A stretch of DNA of 64,000 nucleotides from RGIG5612 sp045627365 (GCA_045627365.1 JAZQNN010000008.1:23809-87808); one strand, 5' to 3'. Counted from the stretch's first letter, positions 33,351 to 43,016 are shown. Notes: a model not told the origin generated them from the letters alone. A program made the numbers and translations.

Positions 33351-34091
33351 ATGAGTGATAAGAGTAATTTCTTCGCAATTTTATCCAGAATGAAGTATGT
33401 GAACCGCTGGAGTCTGATGCGTAATTCACGCACAGAATCACTATCGGATCACACAATGGACGTTGTTTTTATTTCACATGCTCTGGTCGTTATTGCGAAT
33501 ACCTATTTTGACGGCTGTCTGGACGAGGGAAGAGTTGCGCTCCTTGCCGCATTCCACGATGCACCGGAAGTTATCACGGGAGATCTTCCGACTCCTGTAA
33601 AGTATTTCGATCCTGAGATCAAAAAATCATATGACAGAGTTGAGCAGTCTACAAAGATGCGCATGATCGAACAGCTTCCTGAGGAAATGCAGCTCAGCTA
33701 CGATCTTATTCTTAATGGCGATGATATGGAAGACGATGTTCTTCTCAGCTATGTTAAAGCTGCCGATAAGCTGTCCGCATTGATCAAATGCATCGAGGAA
33801 GAGCAGGCCGGCAATAAGGATTTTGTTAAAGCCAAGGAAGCCACTTTACGCACGATCGAGGCTATGAATATGCCGGAAGTTGATTTCTTTATTGATAATT
33901 TCCTGCCGGGATATTACCTTACGCTTGATGAGCAGACGACTCCTCTTGAATTCGATGAAGATGACGAGGAAGATGATTTTGATGAAGAATCAATAGACTA
34001 CGATGTTGATGATGACGATTGTGACGATGATTGCTGCTGCGGCGAACACCATCATGATCATTCAGAAGGTCATCACTGCGATTGCTGCTGA
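33351..34091 (+). CDS. YfbR-like HD-domain 5'-nucleotidase with acidic Cys/His-rich tail
   Basis: Residues 1-195 match YfbR, a deoxynucleoside 5'-monophosphatase: SDHTMDVVFISHAL (His34), FHDAPEVITGDLPTPVKY (His69-Asp70) and the late Asp in KAADKLSALIKC. E. coli YfbR ends near residue 199. Here a 46-residue tail follows, first Asp/Glu-rich (201-227), then with seven Cys and six His between 224 and 246, which looks like a metal-binding appendage. It begins five bases after the nagB stop. A clear terminator follows. Confidence 0.85.
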   Translation: MSDKSNFFAILSRMKYVNRWSLMRNSRTESLSDHTMDVVFISHALVVIANTYFDGCLDEGRVALLAAFHDAPEVITGDLPTPVKYFDPEIKKSYDRVEQSTKMRMIEQLPEEMQLSYDLILNGDDMEDDVLLSYVKAADKLSALIKCIEEEQAGNKDFVKAKEATLRTIEAMNMPEVDFFIDNFLPGYYLTLDEQTTPLEFDEDDEEDDFDEESIDYDVDDDDCDDDCCCGEHHHDHSEGHHCDCC

Positions 34092-34113
34092 TAAAGGCTT
34101 GTCAATAATTTTT

Positions 34114-34149
34114 GCCCCGGATCGTTGTAGAAAATCCGGGGCTTTTTTT
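34114..34149 (+). terminator. Terminator of the glmM-yfbR operon
   Basis: Nine-base stem GCCCCGGAT/ATCCGGGGC followed by seven T residues. Confidence 0.92.
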
Positions 34150-34174
34150 GTCTAAACTGCCCATTGTATATAAT
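34148..34174 (+). promoter_or_regulatory. Promoter of the 6S-like RNA
   Basis: TTGTCT (34148-34153), 15-base spacer, consensus TATAAT (34169-34174). Confidence 0.5.
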
Positions 34175-34180
34175 TGCCAA

Positions 34181-34410
34181 GCTATGTTATATTTCAGCTG
34201 CCCAAACGTGTGTATTGTTGTTTTGAACCTACATCGATTGAAACGGGAAACCTATATCTTTCAGCGGATGACATGCCTCGCCTACGGGAACCTGGACTTC
34301 AGAGGCTGATTTGCGGAAACCCACCTAGCTTGGCTAGGAATCAAAATTCAATATGCGTGCTTGGGAACGAATATTACGGGAGCCGGTATCGGCTCCCTCT
34401 TTGTTTTTCT
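34181..34410 (+). ncRNA. ssrS: Probable 6S RNA
   Basis: A 230-base transcript with its own promoter and terminator and no protein-like frame. A 17-base closing stem with one mismatch joins CCCAAACGTGTGTATTG (34201-34217) to CAATATGCGTGCTTGGG (34349-34365), many pairs being G-U, so the structure is kept while the sequence varies. Inside is a wide open bubble (TTGTTTTGAACCTACATC on the 5' side) with a small hairpin CCTAGC/GCTAGG on the 3' side, and a terminal arm. This is the 6S layout that mimics an open promoter and binds sigma-A polymerase. I call 6S from structure and motif resemblance, not from an alignment. Confidence 0.65.
34378..34410 (+). terminator. Terminator of the 6S-like RNA
   Basis: Eight-base stem GGGAGCCG/CGGCTCCC with loop GTAT, then TCTTTGTTTTTC. 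Confidence 0.9.
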
Positions 34411-34429
34411 TTTAAATATTTATATATAG

Positions 34430-34458
34430 TTGACTTAGTAGTGTATTTGTGTTAAAAA
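34430..34458 (+). promoter_or_regulatory. Promoter of pheST
   Basis: TTGACT (34430-34435), 17-base spacer, TAAAAA (34453-34458). No T-box leader is present between it and pheS. Confidence 0.5.
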
Positions 34459-34501
34459 GTAGTTTGTGTATTCATGTTCTGGATACAGAAAGGAAGACGT
34501 T

Positions 34502-35521
34502 ATGGAAGAATTACTGCTGAGCATCAAAGAAGAGGCCATTGCTAAGATGCAGGCCGCAGAATCTATGGATGCTCTTAATGAACTCAAGGTTTTCTACCTT
34601 GGTAAAAAAGGCAAAATGACCGAGATCCTTAAGTCCATGAAGGATGTTGCTCCGGAAGACAGACCAAAGGTAGGACAGATGGTCAACAATACCAGAAATG
34701 ATATTGAAGGCTGCTTTGACGCTGTAAAGAACTCGCTTGAAAGCGCAGCTCTTTCCGCCAAGCTTAAGAATGAAGTTATCGATGTGACTTTGCCGGGCCA
34801 GATGAAGGTTTTAGGACACAAGCATCCGGCAACTCAGATCCTTGAAGAAGTTGAGAACATATTTATCGGCATGGGTTATGAAGTTGTTTCAGGCCCTGAA
34901 GTTGAATATGACTATTATAATTTTGAGGCGCTTAATATCCCTGCCAACCATCCGGCCAAGGATGAGCAGGACACATTCTACATTAACAGCGAAATCCTCT
35001 TAAGGACTCAGACATCATCCTGTCAGATCCATGAGATGGAGAAGGGCAAGCTCCCGATAAGAATGCTTGCTCCGGGACGCGTATTCAGAGCTGATGAGAT
35101 CGATGCTACTCATTCTCCGTGCTTCCATCAGATCGAAGGCCTTGTAGTAGGTGAGGGAATTACTTTCGCAGATCTCAAGGGAACACTGGATGAATTCTGC
35201 AAGAAGTTCTTCGGTGAGAAGACCAGAATAAAGTTCCGTCCGCATCATTTTCCATTTACCGAGCCCTCTGCCGAAGTTGACGTCAGCTGCTTCAAATGCG
35301 GAGGCAAGGGCTGCAGCTTCTGCAAGGGTGAAGGCTGGATCGAGATCCTGGGCTGTGGAATGGTTCATCCGCATGTACTTGAGATGTGCGGCATAGATCC
35401 GGAGAAATATTCCGGCTTCGCATTCGGAGTTGGTCTTGAAAGACTTACGCTTCTCAAATATGAGATCGACGATTTACGTTTATTATACGAGAACGATTTA
35501 CGTTTCTTGAATCAGTTCTAA
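34502..35521 (+). CDS. pheS: Phenylalanyl-tRNA synthetase alpha subunit
   Basis: PheS is the catalytic subunit of the alpha2-beta2 enzyme. The 339-residue product has an N-terminal coiled coil that binds tRNA and a class II core: RTQTSSCQIHEME (motif 2 region), GRVFRADEIDATHSP, FRPHHFPFTEPSAEVDVSC and the motif 3 GFAFGVGLERLTLLKY. The frame is open from an ATG at 34466, but the AAGGAAG ribosome site and family length both fit ATG 34502. pheT follows after 15 bases. Confidence 0.95.
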   Translation: MEELLLSIKEEAIAKMQAAESMDALNELKVFYLGKKGKMTEILKSMKDVAPEDRPKVGQMVNNTRNDIEGCFDAVKNSLESAALSAKLKNEVIDVTLPGQMKVLGHKHPATQILEEVENIFIGMGYEVVSGPEVEYDYYNFEALNIPANHPAKDEQDTFYINSEILLRTQTSSCQIHEMEKGKLPIRMLAPGRVFRADEIDATHSPCFHQIEGLVVGEGITFADLKGTLDEFCKKFFGEKTRIKFRPHHFPFTEPSAEVDVSCFKCGGKGCSFCKGEGWIEILGCGMVHPHVLEMCGIDPEKYSGFAFGVGLERLTLLKYEIDDLRLLYENDLRFLNQF

Positions 35522-35536
35522 GGAAAGGAGAGAAAA

Positions 35537-37957
35537 ATGAACGCATCATTATCATGGATTAAAGCATATGTTCCGGATCTGGAATGCACGAATCAGGAAT
35601 TTCGGGATGCAATGACACTCTCCGGAACCAAGGTCGAAAATTTCACCGCATTTGATAAAAATCTTGAGAATATCAAGATCGGCCGCATCGAGAAGATCGA
35701 AAAACACCCTGACGCAGACAAGCTCCTTGTCTGCCAGGTAAATGTCGGCGACGAAGTTACACAGATAGTAACCGGCGCACAGAATGTATTTGAAGGTGCT
35801 CTCGTTCCTGTTGTTCTTGTACCGGGTAAAGTAGCCGGCGGCCATGACGGAAGCGGCCCTGCTCCTGACGGAATCAAGATCAAGGACGGAAGCCTTCGCG
35901 GCGTTCCTTCTCACGGCATGATGTGCGCGATCGAAGAGCTCGGATCATCCACGCAGATGTACCCGGATGCTGCAGAAGACGGCATTTATATCCTTCCGGA
36001 TGACGCTCCGATCGGCTCAGACGCGGTTGAATATCTCGGCCTTCATGATGCCAATTATGAATTTGAGATCACTTCCAACAGAGTTGACTGCTACAGCGTT
36101 CTTGGTATTGCCCGTGAAGCAGCTGCTACATTTGGCAAGCCATTTTACAATGTTGTTCCTGAGATCACCAAGCAGGAAGGTGACATCAACGATTTCCTGA
36201 AGGTAGAGGTTAAGGACACTGACCTTTGCAAACGTTACACCGCCAAGATGGTCAAGAACGTCCGTATCGCTCCTTCACCAAGGTGGCTTCGCCAGCGTCT
36301 TGCAAGTAACGGCATCAGACCGATCAACAATATCGTCGACATCACTAACTACGTAATGGAAGAGTTCGGTCAGCCGATGCACGCGTTCGATTATGATCAG
36401 ATAGCAGGACAGAAAATCGTTGTTAAACGCGCAAATGACGGCGAGAAATTCGTCACACTCGACGGTCAGGAGCGTACTCTTGACGGAGAGATACTGATGA
36501 TTTGCGACGCAGATAAGCCGATCGGCATCGCAGGCATCATGGGCGGTGAGAATTCCAAGATCACTGATGACGTTAAGACGCTTGTCTTCGAGAGCGCATG
36601 TTTCGATGGAACCAATAACCGTCTTTCATCCAAGAGACTTGGCCTTCGTACCGATGCTTCAGGCAAATACGAGAAAGGACTTGATCCTGAGAACGCAATG
36701 CCTGCAATCGAAAGAGCCTGCCAGCTGATCGAAATGCTCGATGCCGGTGACGTTGTAGGCGGTGTTATCGATATTTATCCTGAACCTGTTCAGAAAAAAC
36801 AGATCCCTTTCAACTACGAGAAGATCAATGCATTCCTTGGAACTGATCTTACCAAGGAAGAGCAGCTTTCATTCTTCCCGGCACTTGAGATCGAGTATGA
36901 TCCGGCTACTGAAATGCTGACCGTTCCGACATTCAGACAGGATCTTTTGAGAGAATGTGATATTGCTGAGGAAGTTGCAAGATTCTACGGCTATGCAAAT
37001 GTTCCTTCCACACTTCCTGAAGGCTCGGAATTTTTCGGAAAGGTATCCTATGAGGAAGCTACCGACAAGGCAATTGCTGATGTTCTTCTTTCATACGGCT
37101 ATTCAGAGTCCATGACATTCTCGTTCGAAAGTCCTAAGGTATTTGACAAGCTTCTCATACCTGCCGATGATAGCCTCAGAAACGTTGTTACTATCTCTAA
37201 TCCGCTTGGTGAAGACTTCAGTATCATGAGAACATCTCTTCTCAATGGAATGCTTTCAGCACTTGCGACAAACTACAACCGCAGAAACAAGTCAGCAGCT
37301 TTGTTTGAGTGTGCTAACGTATATATTCCTAAGGCACTTCCGCTCACTGAGCTTCCTGACGAGCGCAAGACTGTTATTTTCGGTTTCTATGGCTCCGGCG
37401 ATTTCTTCACATTGAAGGGCGCTTTAGAGGCTGTTCTTAACAAGATGGGACTTAAGGGCGTAAGAGAGTACACTAACGACTCATCCATGCCTTATATGCA
37501 TCCGGGCCGCCAGGCAGTTGTTCTTCAGAACAAGAAGCAGATCGCAACACTTGGTGAGGTCCATCCTACGGTTGCTGCCAACTATGGACTGGGCACACGT
37601 GTATATATCTGCTCAATAGATGTGGCTGCGATTTACGAAATTGCTAACTTTGCCAAGAAGTACTCCGGAATTCCTAAATTCCCTGCAGTAAGCAGAGACC
37701 TGAGCCTTCTTATGAAGAAAGAGATCCCTGCAGGTGAAGTTGAAGCGCTTATCGGCAAATGCGCCGGCCGCCTCCTTGAATCGCTTGAGCTTTTCGACAT
37801 CTATGAGGGTGAGAGGATCGCTCCGGATTGCAAGTCATTAGCATTTTCGCTTAGATTCAGAGCCAAAGACCATACTCTTACAGACGATGAGATCAATCCG
37901 ATCATGGACAAGACCATCGCCAAGCTCAAAGATATGGGCGTTGATCTGAGAAGCTAA
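35537..37957 (+). CDS. pheT: Phenylalanyl-tRNA synthetase beta subunit
   Basis: The 806-residue PheT has the usual order: an EMAP/OB-type tRNA-binding domain (about 40-155, HPDADKLLVCQVNVGDEV), B3/B4 editing domain, B5 domain (RGVPSHGMMCAIEELG is in the N part; FRQDLLRECDIAEEVARFYG in B5), a class II-like pseudo-catalytic core and a C-terminal anticodon-binding ferredoxin-like domain (PAVSRDLSLLMKKEIPAGEV). It pairs with PheS encoded just upstream. AAAGGAGAG lies eight bases before the ATG. Confidence 0.96.
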   Translation: MNASLSWIKAYVPDLECTNQEFRDAMTLSGTKVENFTAFDKNLENIKIGRIEKIEKHPDADKLLVCQVNVGDEVTQIVTGAQNVFEGALVPVVLVPGKVAGGHDGSGPAPDGIKIKDGSLRGVPSHGMMCAIEELGSSTQMYPDAAEDGIYILPDDAPIGSDAVEYLGLHDANYEFEITSNRVDCYSVLGIAREAAATFGKPFYNVVPEITKQEGDINDFLKVEVKDTDLCKRYTAKMVKNVRIAPSPRWLRQRLASNGIRPINNIVDITNYVMEEFGQPMHAFDYDQIAGQKIVVKRANDGEKFVTLDGQERTLDGEILMICDADKPIGIAGIMGGENSKITDDVKTLVFESACFDGTNNRLSSKRLGLRTDASGKYEKGLDPENAMPAIERACQLIEMLDAGDVVGGVIDIYPEPVQKKQIPFNYEKINAFLGTDLTKEEQLSFFPALEIEYDPATEMLTVPTFRQDLLRECDIAEEVARFYGYANVPSTLPEGSEFFGKVSYEEATDKAIADVLLSYGYSESMTFSFESPKVFDKLLIPADDSLRNVVTISNPLGEDFSIMRTSLLNGMLSALATNYNRRNKSAALFECANVYIPKALPLTELPDERKTVIFGFYGSGDFFTLKGALEAVLNKMGLKGVREYTNDSSMPYMHPGRQAVVLQNKKQIATLGEVHPTVAANYGLGTRVYICSIDVAAIYEIANFAKKYSGIPKFPAVSRDLSLLMKKEIPAGEVEALIGKCAGRLLESLELFDIYEGERIAPDCKSLAFSLRFRAKDHTLTDDEINPIMDKTIAKLKDMGVDLRS

Positions 37958-38007
37958 TAATAAATCAGTTAATTAAAACCCGTTTCGGGGGATAAAAGAG
38001 GATAAAA

Positions 38008-40215
38008 ATGAACAAAGTAAAAAGTTGGATAATTCTCGGCATCAGTGTACTGCTTATCGCATTTATGTGCGTTACTTCAGTAGTAGGTCTCGGTGCCGGC
38101 AAGAACGGATTTGCCAAAGACATCACATTGGGTCTTGACCTCAGAGGCGGCGCAAGCGTTACCTATGAAGTTCAGGAAGAATCATTCACCGCAACTGATA
38201 TGAGTGACACCATCTATAAGCTCCAGCTTCGTGTTGCCGAGTACAGCACTGATGCTTCTGTTTATCAGGAAGGTGAGCGTAGGATCACAGTTGAGATCCC
38301 CGGCATCTTTGACACTCAGAAAGTAATTGATGAACTCGGAAGACCAGGTTCTCTTAAATTCGTAACATACGATAACCCTGATGATCCAAGCGAAGAGACT
38401 GTTTGGGTCACCGGCTCAGATGTTGCCAGCGCACAGGCAGGTTCAAGAGCTGACCAGAAGACAGGCAACAACGAATATATCGTTGCATTGACATTTAATG
38501 AGAGCGGTATCGCAAACTTCTCAGAAGCTACATCAACTCATATCGGCGATGTTATCTACATCATTTATGACGATGCTGTCGTAAGTTATCCGACGGTTCA
38601 GTCCGCTATTACTGACGGTTCATGTGAGATCAACGGAATGGGTTCATGGGAAGCAGCTGAGAATCTTGCTTCAACGATCCGTATCGGCTCACTTAGCCTG
38701 ACTCTTAAGGAAGTATCATCCAAGGTCGTTTCAGCTAAACTCGGTGACAACGCTATTTCGACATCCCTGATTGCCGGTCTTATCGGTCTGGCTCTGATCA
38801 TCATCTTCATGATAATCTACTACAGGGTTCCGGGTATTGCTGCAGCACTTTCAATGGTATTCTACACAGCAATGACTCTGCTTCTTCTTAATGCATTTGA
38901 GCTGACGCTCACCATTTCCGGTATAGCAGGTATTATCCTTTCGATAGGTATGGCTGTCGATGGTAACGTTATCATTAACGAACGTATCAAAGAAGAGCTG
39001 AAACTCGGAAGAAGCGTAGAGCAGGCAGTTAAGTATGGTTATAAGAAATCTCTGTCTGCCATTCTCGACGGCAATATCACAACTCTTATCGTTGCGATCG
39101 TTCTTCTGATCTTCGGTTCCGGATCAGTTAAAGGATTCGGAATGACACTGGCGATCGGTATTGTTCTGAGTGTAGTAACATCTCTGTTTGTAAGCAGACT
39201 TTTCGTTATCTGCCTCATGGGAATCGGACTCAATAAAGCCAAAAACTTCTTCACTCTTAAAGACAAAAAAGAGAAGAAAGTTTTCGATTTTGTCGGAAAG
39301 AAAGCCATCTGGCTCATCGTCGCACTCGCATGCATTATTGCAGGTGTCGTCGGAGTTATAGCAAATGCGGCTGCAGGCAAAGGTGCCCTCAATGAGAGCA
39401 TCGAATTCAAGGGCGGCGTTTCAACAACAGTTGATTTCGCAACAGATTATTCAATCGACGAGTTCAATAATACAATCAAGCCTGAAATCGCGTCAGTTAT
39501 CGGTAATAACGATATTGAAGGTCAGAAGGTTACCGGAACAACTCAGTATGTAATTAAGACTCAGGATCTTGATGTAGATACCCGTGAAGAACTGATCAAC
39601 GTTCTGGTTGACAAATTTGATGCTGACAGAGAAAGCTTCGAAACAACATTTATCAGTTCATCTGTAAGCGCAGAGCTTCAAAGAGATGCATTCATTTCAC
39701 TTGCGATCGCAACTGTATGCATGCTTCTTTATATCTGGGTAAGATTCCGCAAATTCAAAGTTGCTATTTCATCAGTAATCTGCCTGCTTCATGACGTTGC
39801 CATTGTTGTTTCGTTCTTCGCATTGTTCAGACTTTCAGTTGGCAACTCATTTATCGCCTGCATTCTGACTATCGTTGGTTACTCGATCAACGCAACTATC
39901 GTTATATTTGACAGAATCAGAGAGAATCTTTCAGCACCTGAATACAGCGGAGATCTTAAGGCAATCATCAATGCTTCGATTTCACAGACTATGACAAGAA
40001 GTATTTTTACTTCAGCTACGACATTTGTCACTGTTCTGTTCCTTTATATCCTCGGTGTTGAGGCAATGAAGGCATTTGCACTTCCTCTTGCAATCGGTAT
40101 CATAGCCGGCGCATTCTCTTCAGTACTCATCTCCGGCAACCTTGTTTATATCTTCACCAAGAAGGAAGACAGATTGCCAAAGGCAGCAATTAAATCTGCC
40201 AAGAAAACTAAGTAA
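38008..40215 (+). CDS. secDF: SecDF fusion protein-translocase subunit
   Basis: The 735-residue protein joins SecD and SecF, which use proton motive force to help Sec export. The N half has a first membrane span, DITLGLDLRGGASVTYEVQ, the extracellular P1 region and a five-span block with GMAVDGNVIINERIKEE. The SecF half begins near residue 425 with its own span, SIEFKGGVSTTVDF and GYSINATIVIFDRIREN. Natural fusion is common in Firmicutes. It follows pheT by 50 bases and precedes the antiporter by 11, with no terminator seen. Confidence 0.95.
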   Translation: MNKVKSWIILGISVLLIAFMCVTSVVGLGAGKNGFAKDITLGLDLRGGASVTYEVQEESFTATDMSDTIYKLQLRVAEYSTDASVYQEGERRITVEIPGIFDTQKVIDELGRPGSLKFVTYDNPDDPSEETVWVTGSDVASAQAGSRADQKTGNNEYIVALTFNESGIANFSEATSTHIGDVIYIIYDDAVVSYPTVQSAITDGSCEINGMGSWEAAENLASTIRIGSLSLTLKEVSSKVVSAKLGDNAISTSLIAGLIGLALIIIFMIIYYRVPGIAAALSMVFYTAMTLLLLNAFELTLTISGIAGIILSIGMAVDGNVIINERIKEELKLGRSVEQAVKYGYKKSLSAILDGNITTLIVAIVLLIFGSGSVKGFGMTLAIGIVLSVVTSLFVSRLFVICLMGIGLNKAKNFFTLKDKKEKKVFDFVGKKAIWLIVALACIIAGVVGVIANAAAGKGALNESIEFKGGVSTTVDFATDYSIDEFNNTIKPEIASVIGNNDIEGQKVTGTTQYVIKTQDLDVDTREELINVLVDKFDADRESFETTFISSSVSAELQRDAFISLAIATVCMLLYIWVRFRKFKVAISSVICLLHDVAIVVSFFALFRLSVGNSFIACILTIVGYSINATIVIFDRIRENLSAPEYSGDLKAIINASISQTMTRSIFTSATTFVTVLFLYILGVEAMKAFALPLAIGIIAGAFSSVLISGNLVYIFTKKEDRLPKAAIKSAKKTK

Positions 40216-40226
40216 ACGGAGTATTC

Positions 40227-41258
40227 ATGATCCCTGCAATTATTACCCTTGTACTGGGTATCGCAATGTTTATATTAGATGTCAACCCGATAATAGAATT
40301 TATTATCGGGTTGGCTTGTTTGATTTTCGGCGGCGACAAATTCGTTGACGGAGCAGTCGGAATCGCCGAAAAACTTAAACTTCCCGAAATACTTATCGGT
40401 GCAACCATTGTTTCGATCGGAACTACGCTTCCTGAGGTAATGGTTTCGGCCTCAGCTGCCGCAACCGGGCACGGCCAGATCGCCTATGGCAATGCGATCG
40501 GCTCGATCATATGTAATACCGCTCTCATATGTGCCATAACCATGGCTATCAAGCCATGCAAAGCCGAAAAGAACGGCCTGAAGATCCCTGTATGCTTCTT
40601 TGGCGGAGCGATAATCCTATATCTTGTTTTCAGTTATGTATTTAAGGAATTCACAAGACTTTTCGGTATTATTTTACTGCTCGTTTTCGTTGTATATATG
40701 ATAATCAGCGTACTTCAGAGCGTAAAAGCATCTAAAGAATCTGCAGAAACAGAATTACCTGCGGAAGATGAACCTAAAAAGCAAAAAAGCCTTCTGGTTT
40801 ATATCATTTTCCTGATCGTAGGTGCTGCCAATATTGCTTTGGGAGCTGATCTGCTCGTTGATAACGGAACCTTGATCGCTGAGGCGCTCGGCGTTCCGGA
40901 ATCAGTTATCGCACTGACATTCGTTGCACTTGGAACTTCGCTTCCTGAACTTGTTACGGCCATTACTTCTCTCGTAAAAGGGCATGGTGCAGTATCACTC
41001 GGAAATATAATCGGCGCAAATATGTTCAATATCATTCTTGTAAGCGGACTTGCTATTACTATCAATCCGTTTAATGTACCGGCTAGCAAGCTTATCGCAG
41101 GAATGAATGCGTCTCTCGTGATCGATCTTCCGCTGATGGTTTTAGTATCGCTCATTTTGCTTATACCGGCTCTTATTAAGGGCAAAGTGTTCAGGTGGCA
41201 GGGAATCGTTTTGTTGCTTTTGTATGCGGGATACTGCTATTTCCAGTTTGCTATGTAA
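40227..41258 (+). CDS. Calcium/sodium antiporter (CaCA family)
   Basis: The 343-residue membrane protein has two inverted alpha repeats with the ion-binding motifs SIGTTLPEVMVSA (about residue 67) and ALGTSLPELVTAI (about residue 233), separated by a charged loop (EDEPKKQK). This is the YrbG/K+-dependent Na/Ca exchanger type. A 13-base perfect inverted repeat (40283-40313) lies within codons 20-29, so the N-terminal span is encoded by a strong hairpin. The start follows secDF by 11 bases with a GGAG site. Confidence 0.88.
   Translation: MIPAIITLVLGIAMFILDVNPIIEFIIGLACLIFGGDKFVDGAVGIAEKLKLPEILIGATIVSIGTTLPEVMVSASAAATGHGQIAYGNAIGSIICNTALICAITMAIKPCKAEKNGLKIPVCFFGGAIILYLVFSYVFKEFTRLFGIILLLVFVVYMIISVLQSVKASKESAETELPAEDEPKKQKSLLVYIIFLIVGAANIALGADLLVDNGTLIAEALGVPESVIALTFVALGTSLPELVTAITSLVKGHGAVSLGNIIGANMFNIILVSGLAITINPFNVPASKLIAGMNASLVIDLPLMVLVSLILLIPALIKGKVFRWQGIVLLLLYAGYCYFQFAM
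40283..40313 (+). other. Strong hairpin inside the antiporter coding region
   Basis: CAACCCGATAATA and TATTATCGGGTTG are perfect 13-base arms around the loop GAATT. The sequence after it (GCTTGTTTGATTTT) is T-rich, so it could terminate transcription or block ribosomes within the start of the gene. Confidence 0.6.
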
Positions 41259-41270
41259 GGAAATTTGTGT

Positions 41271-43016
41271 ATGGAAAAATGGTTTTTGCATTGTAAGAAA
41301 GCTGACTTTCTGACAATCTCCAAAGAACTGAATATTTCTCCAATGCTGGCGAGAGTTCTGCGAAATCGTGGTCTGGTGACCGTTGATGAAATGAGAGCTT
41401 TCCTCAATAACGGTATTAAGGATATGTACGATCCATTCCTCATGAAAGACATGTCGCTGGGAATTGATTATGTACTAAGTGCCATAAACAGGCACCTGAA
41501 AATCCGTGTAATAGGTGACTACGATGTCGACGGACTGTGTGCCTCCTATATTTTGGACCAGACACTGCAATTCGCAGGAGCGGATGTTGATGTAAGACTT
41601 CCTGACCGTGTACTTGACGGATACGGAATGAATGAGAAAATGGCAATCGAAGCCAAAGAGAACGGTGTTTCTCTGATACTGACATGTGATAATGGAGTTT
41701 CGTCCATTGACGCTGTCAAAAAGGCTCGTGAACTCGGAATGACTGTTGTGGTCACGGATCACCATGAGTTGCCTGCAGTTTTCCCGGAAGCTAATGCAAT
41801 AATCAATCCTAAAAGGCCTGACTGTTCATATCCGTATAAAGAGATCTGTGGAGCGGCTGTAGCTTATAAATTTGCGCAGGCTTTGATAAAGAGTATTCCT
41901 TTCGATAAACGCGAAGGTGCTGACGAACTCCTTGAAAAGCTTATGCAATTCGCCGGAATGGCAACGATCGCAGACATCGTACCGCTTCACGACGAGAACA
42001 GGATATTTGCCAAAGAGGGGCTTCATCAACTTAGAAAGACTGATAATATCGGCCTTAAGGCACTTATGGATGTCCGCAATATCCAACCGGAAAAATTGAA
42101 ATCATATCATGTCGGATTTGTTCTATCACCATGTATCAATTCGGCGGGAAGATTGAAACACGCGAAATTTGCGTATGAACTGTTAAATGAAAAAGATCCT
42201 GAAAAAGCATTACAGATCGCGACGGAGCTTTCTGAGCTGAACGAAGAACGCAAGATGCTCACAATCACCCAGTATGATGTTGCCAAATCAATTCTGGAGA
42301 AAATGAGTGCAGAGCATGGTCTTGATAAAGTTCTGGTGATTTATCTTCCCGATGCGCACGAAAGCGTCGCCGGAATTATCGCCGGAAAGATCAAAGATGA
42401 GTACAACCGTCCGACACTCCTGATCACTAACTCAGAAGAGGGATATAAAGGCTCAGGGCGTTCTATCGATGCTTACAACATGTTTGAGGAATTCAGCAAA
42501 TATCCGGAATTTTTTAAGAAATGCGGCGGACACGCCAAGGCGTCAGGCTTTACTTTAAATTGTACTCCGAATGAACTTGCTGAGGTGTTAAACAGAGATT
42601 GTACATTGACCGACACTGATCTTGATAAAAAGATATGGATCGATATGCAGCTTCCTTTCAGGTATGTAACAGAAGAATTCGCAGATGAACTTGACATTCT
42701 TGAGCCTTACGGAATGCTGAATGAAAAACCTGTTTTTGCCGAAAAAGATGTTTCTGTTCTGAGTTACAAAGTCGTCGGCAATTCACATAAGCTGATTACT
42801 TTTGACCTTAAGGACAATACAGGCTATATGATCAAGGGCGTTTATTTCGGAAATGATCAGGTAGTTTACAATTGTAATGATATGTTGAACAGCGCATATG
42901 AAAAATACGGAGATGATTTACGTTTATCATTACTTTTTTCTCCCGGGATCAATGAATTCAGAGGCGACAGGATCCCACAGGTAGTTATTCAGCATATAAA
43001 AATAGATAACGAATAG
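41271..43016 (+). CDS. recJ: Single-stranded-DNA-specific exonuclease RecJ
   Basis: RecJ degrades single-stranded DNA 5' to 3' in repair and recombination. The 581-residue product has the DHH phosphoesterase motifs VIGDYDVDGLCASYIL (about 83-98), LTCDNGVSSIDA and VVTDHHELPAVFPEA, the DHHA1 segment (GYKGSGRSIDAYNM, KCGGHAKASGFTL) and a C-terminal OB domain. The frame is open from a TTG at 41265, but the ATG at 41271 is nine bases after AAGGA and is preferred. Confidence 0.93.
   Translation: MEKWFLHCKKADFLTISKELNISPMLARVLRNRGLVTVDEMRAFLNNGIKDMYDPFLMKDMSLGIDYVLSAINRHLKIRVIGDYDVDGLCASYILDQTLQFAGADVDVRLPDRVLDGYGMNEKMAIEAKENGVSLILTCDNGVSSIDAVKKARELGMTVVVTDHHELPAVFPEANAIINPKRPDCSYPYKEICGAAVAYKFAQALIKSIPFDKREGADELLEKLMQFAGMATIADIVPLHDENRIFAKEGLHQLRKTDNIGLKALMDVRNIQPEKLKSYHVGFVLSPCINSAGRLKHAKFAYELLNEKDPEKALQIATELSELNEERKMLTITQYDVAKSILEKMSAEHGLDKVLVIYLPDAHESVAGIIAGKIKDEYNRPTLLITNSEEGYKGSGRSIDAYNMFEEFSKYPEFFKKCGGHAKASGFTLNCTPNELAEVLNRDCTLTDTDLDKKIWIDMQLPFRYVTEEFADELDILEPYGMLNEKPVFAEKDVSVLSYKVVGNSHKLITFDLKDNTGYMIKGVYFGNDQVVYNCNDMLNSAYEKYGDDLRLSLLFSPGINEFRGDRIPQVVIQHIKIDNE

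Noticed and set aside
34112..34455. Plus-strand ORFs of 65 and 93 residues
   Set aside because: Both cross the yfbR terminator or the structured 6S-like RNA, lack ribosome sites and encode no plausible domain.
34411..34501. T-box leader upstream of pheS
   Set aside because: No AGGGTGGNACCGCG T-box sequence and too little space after the 6S-like terminator.
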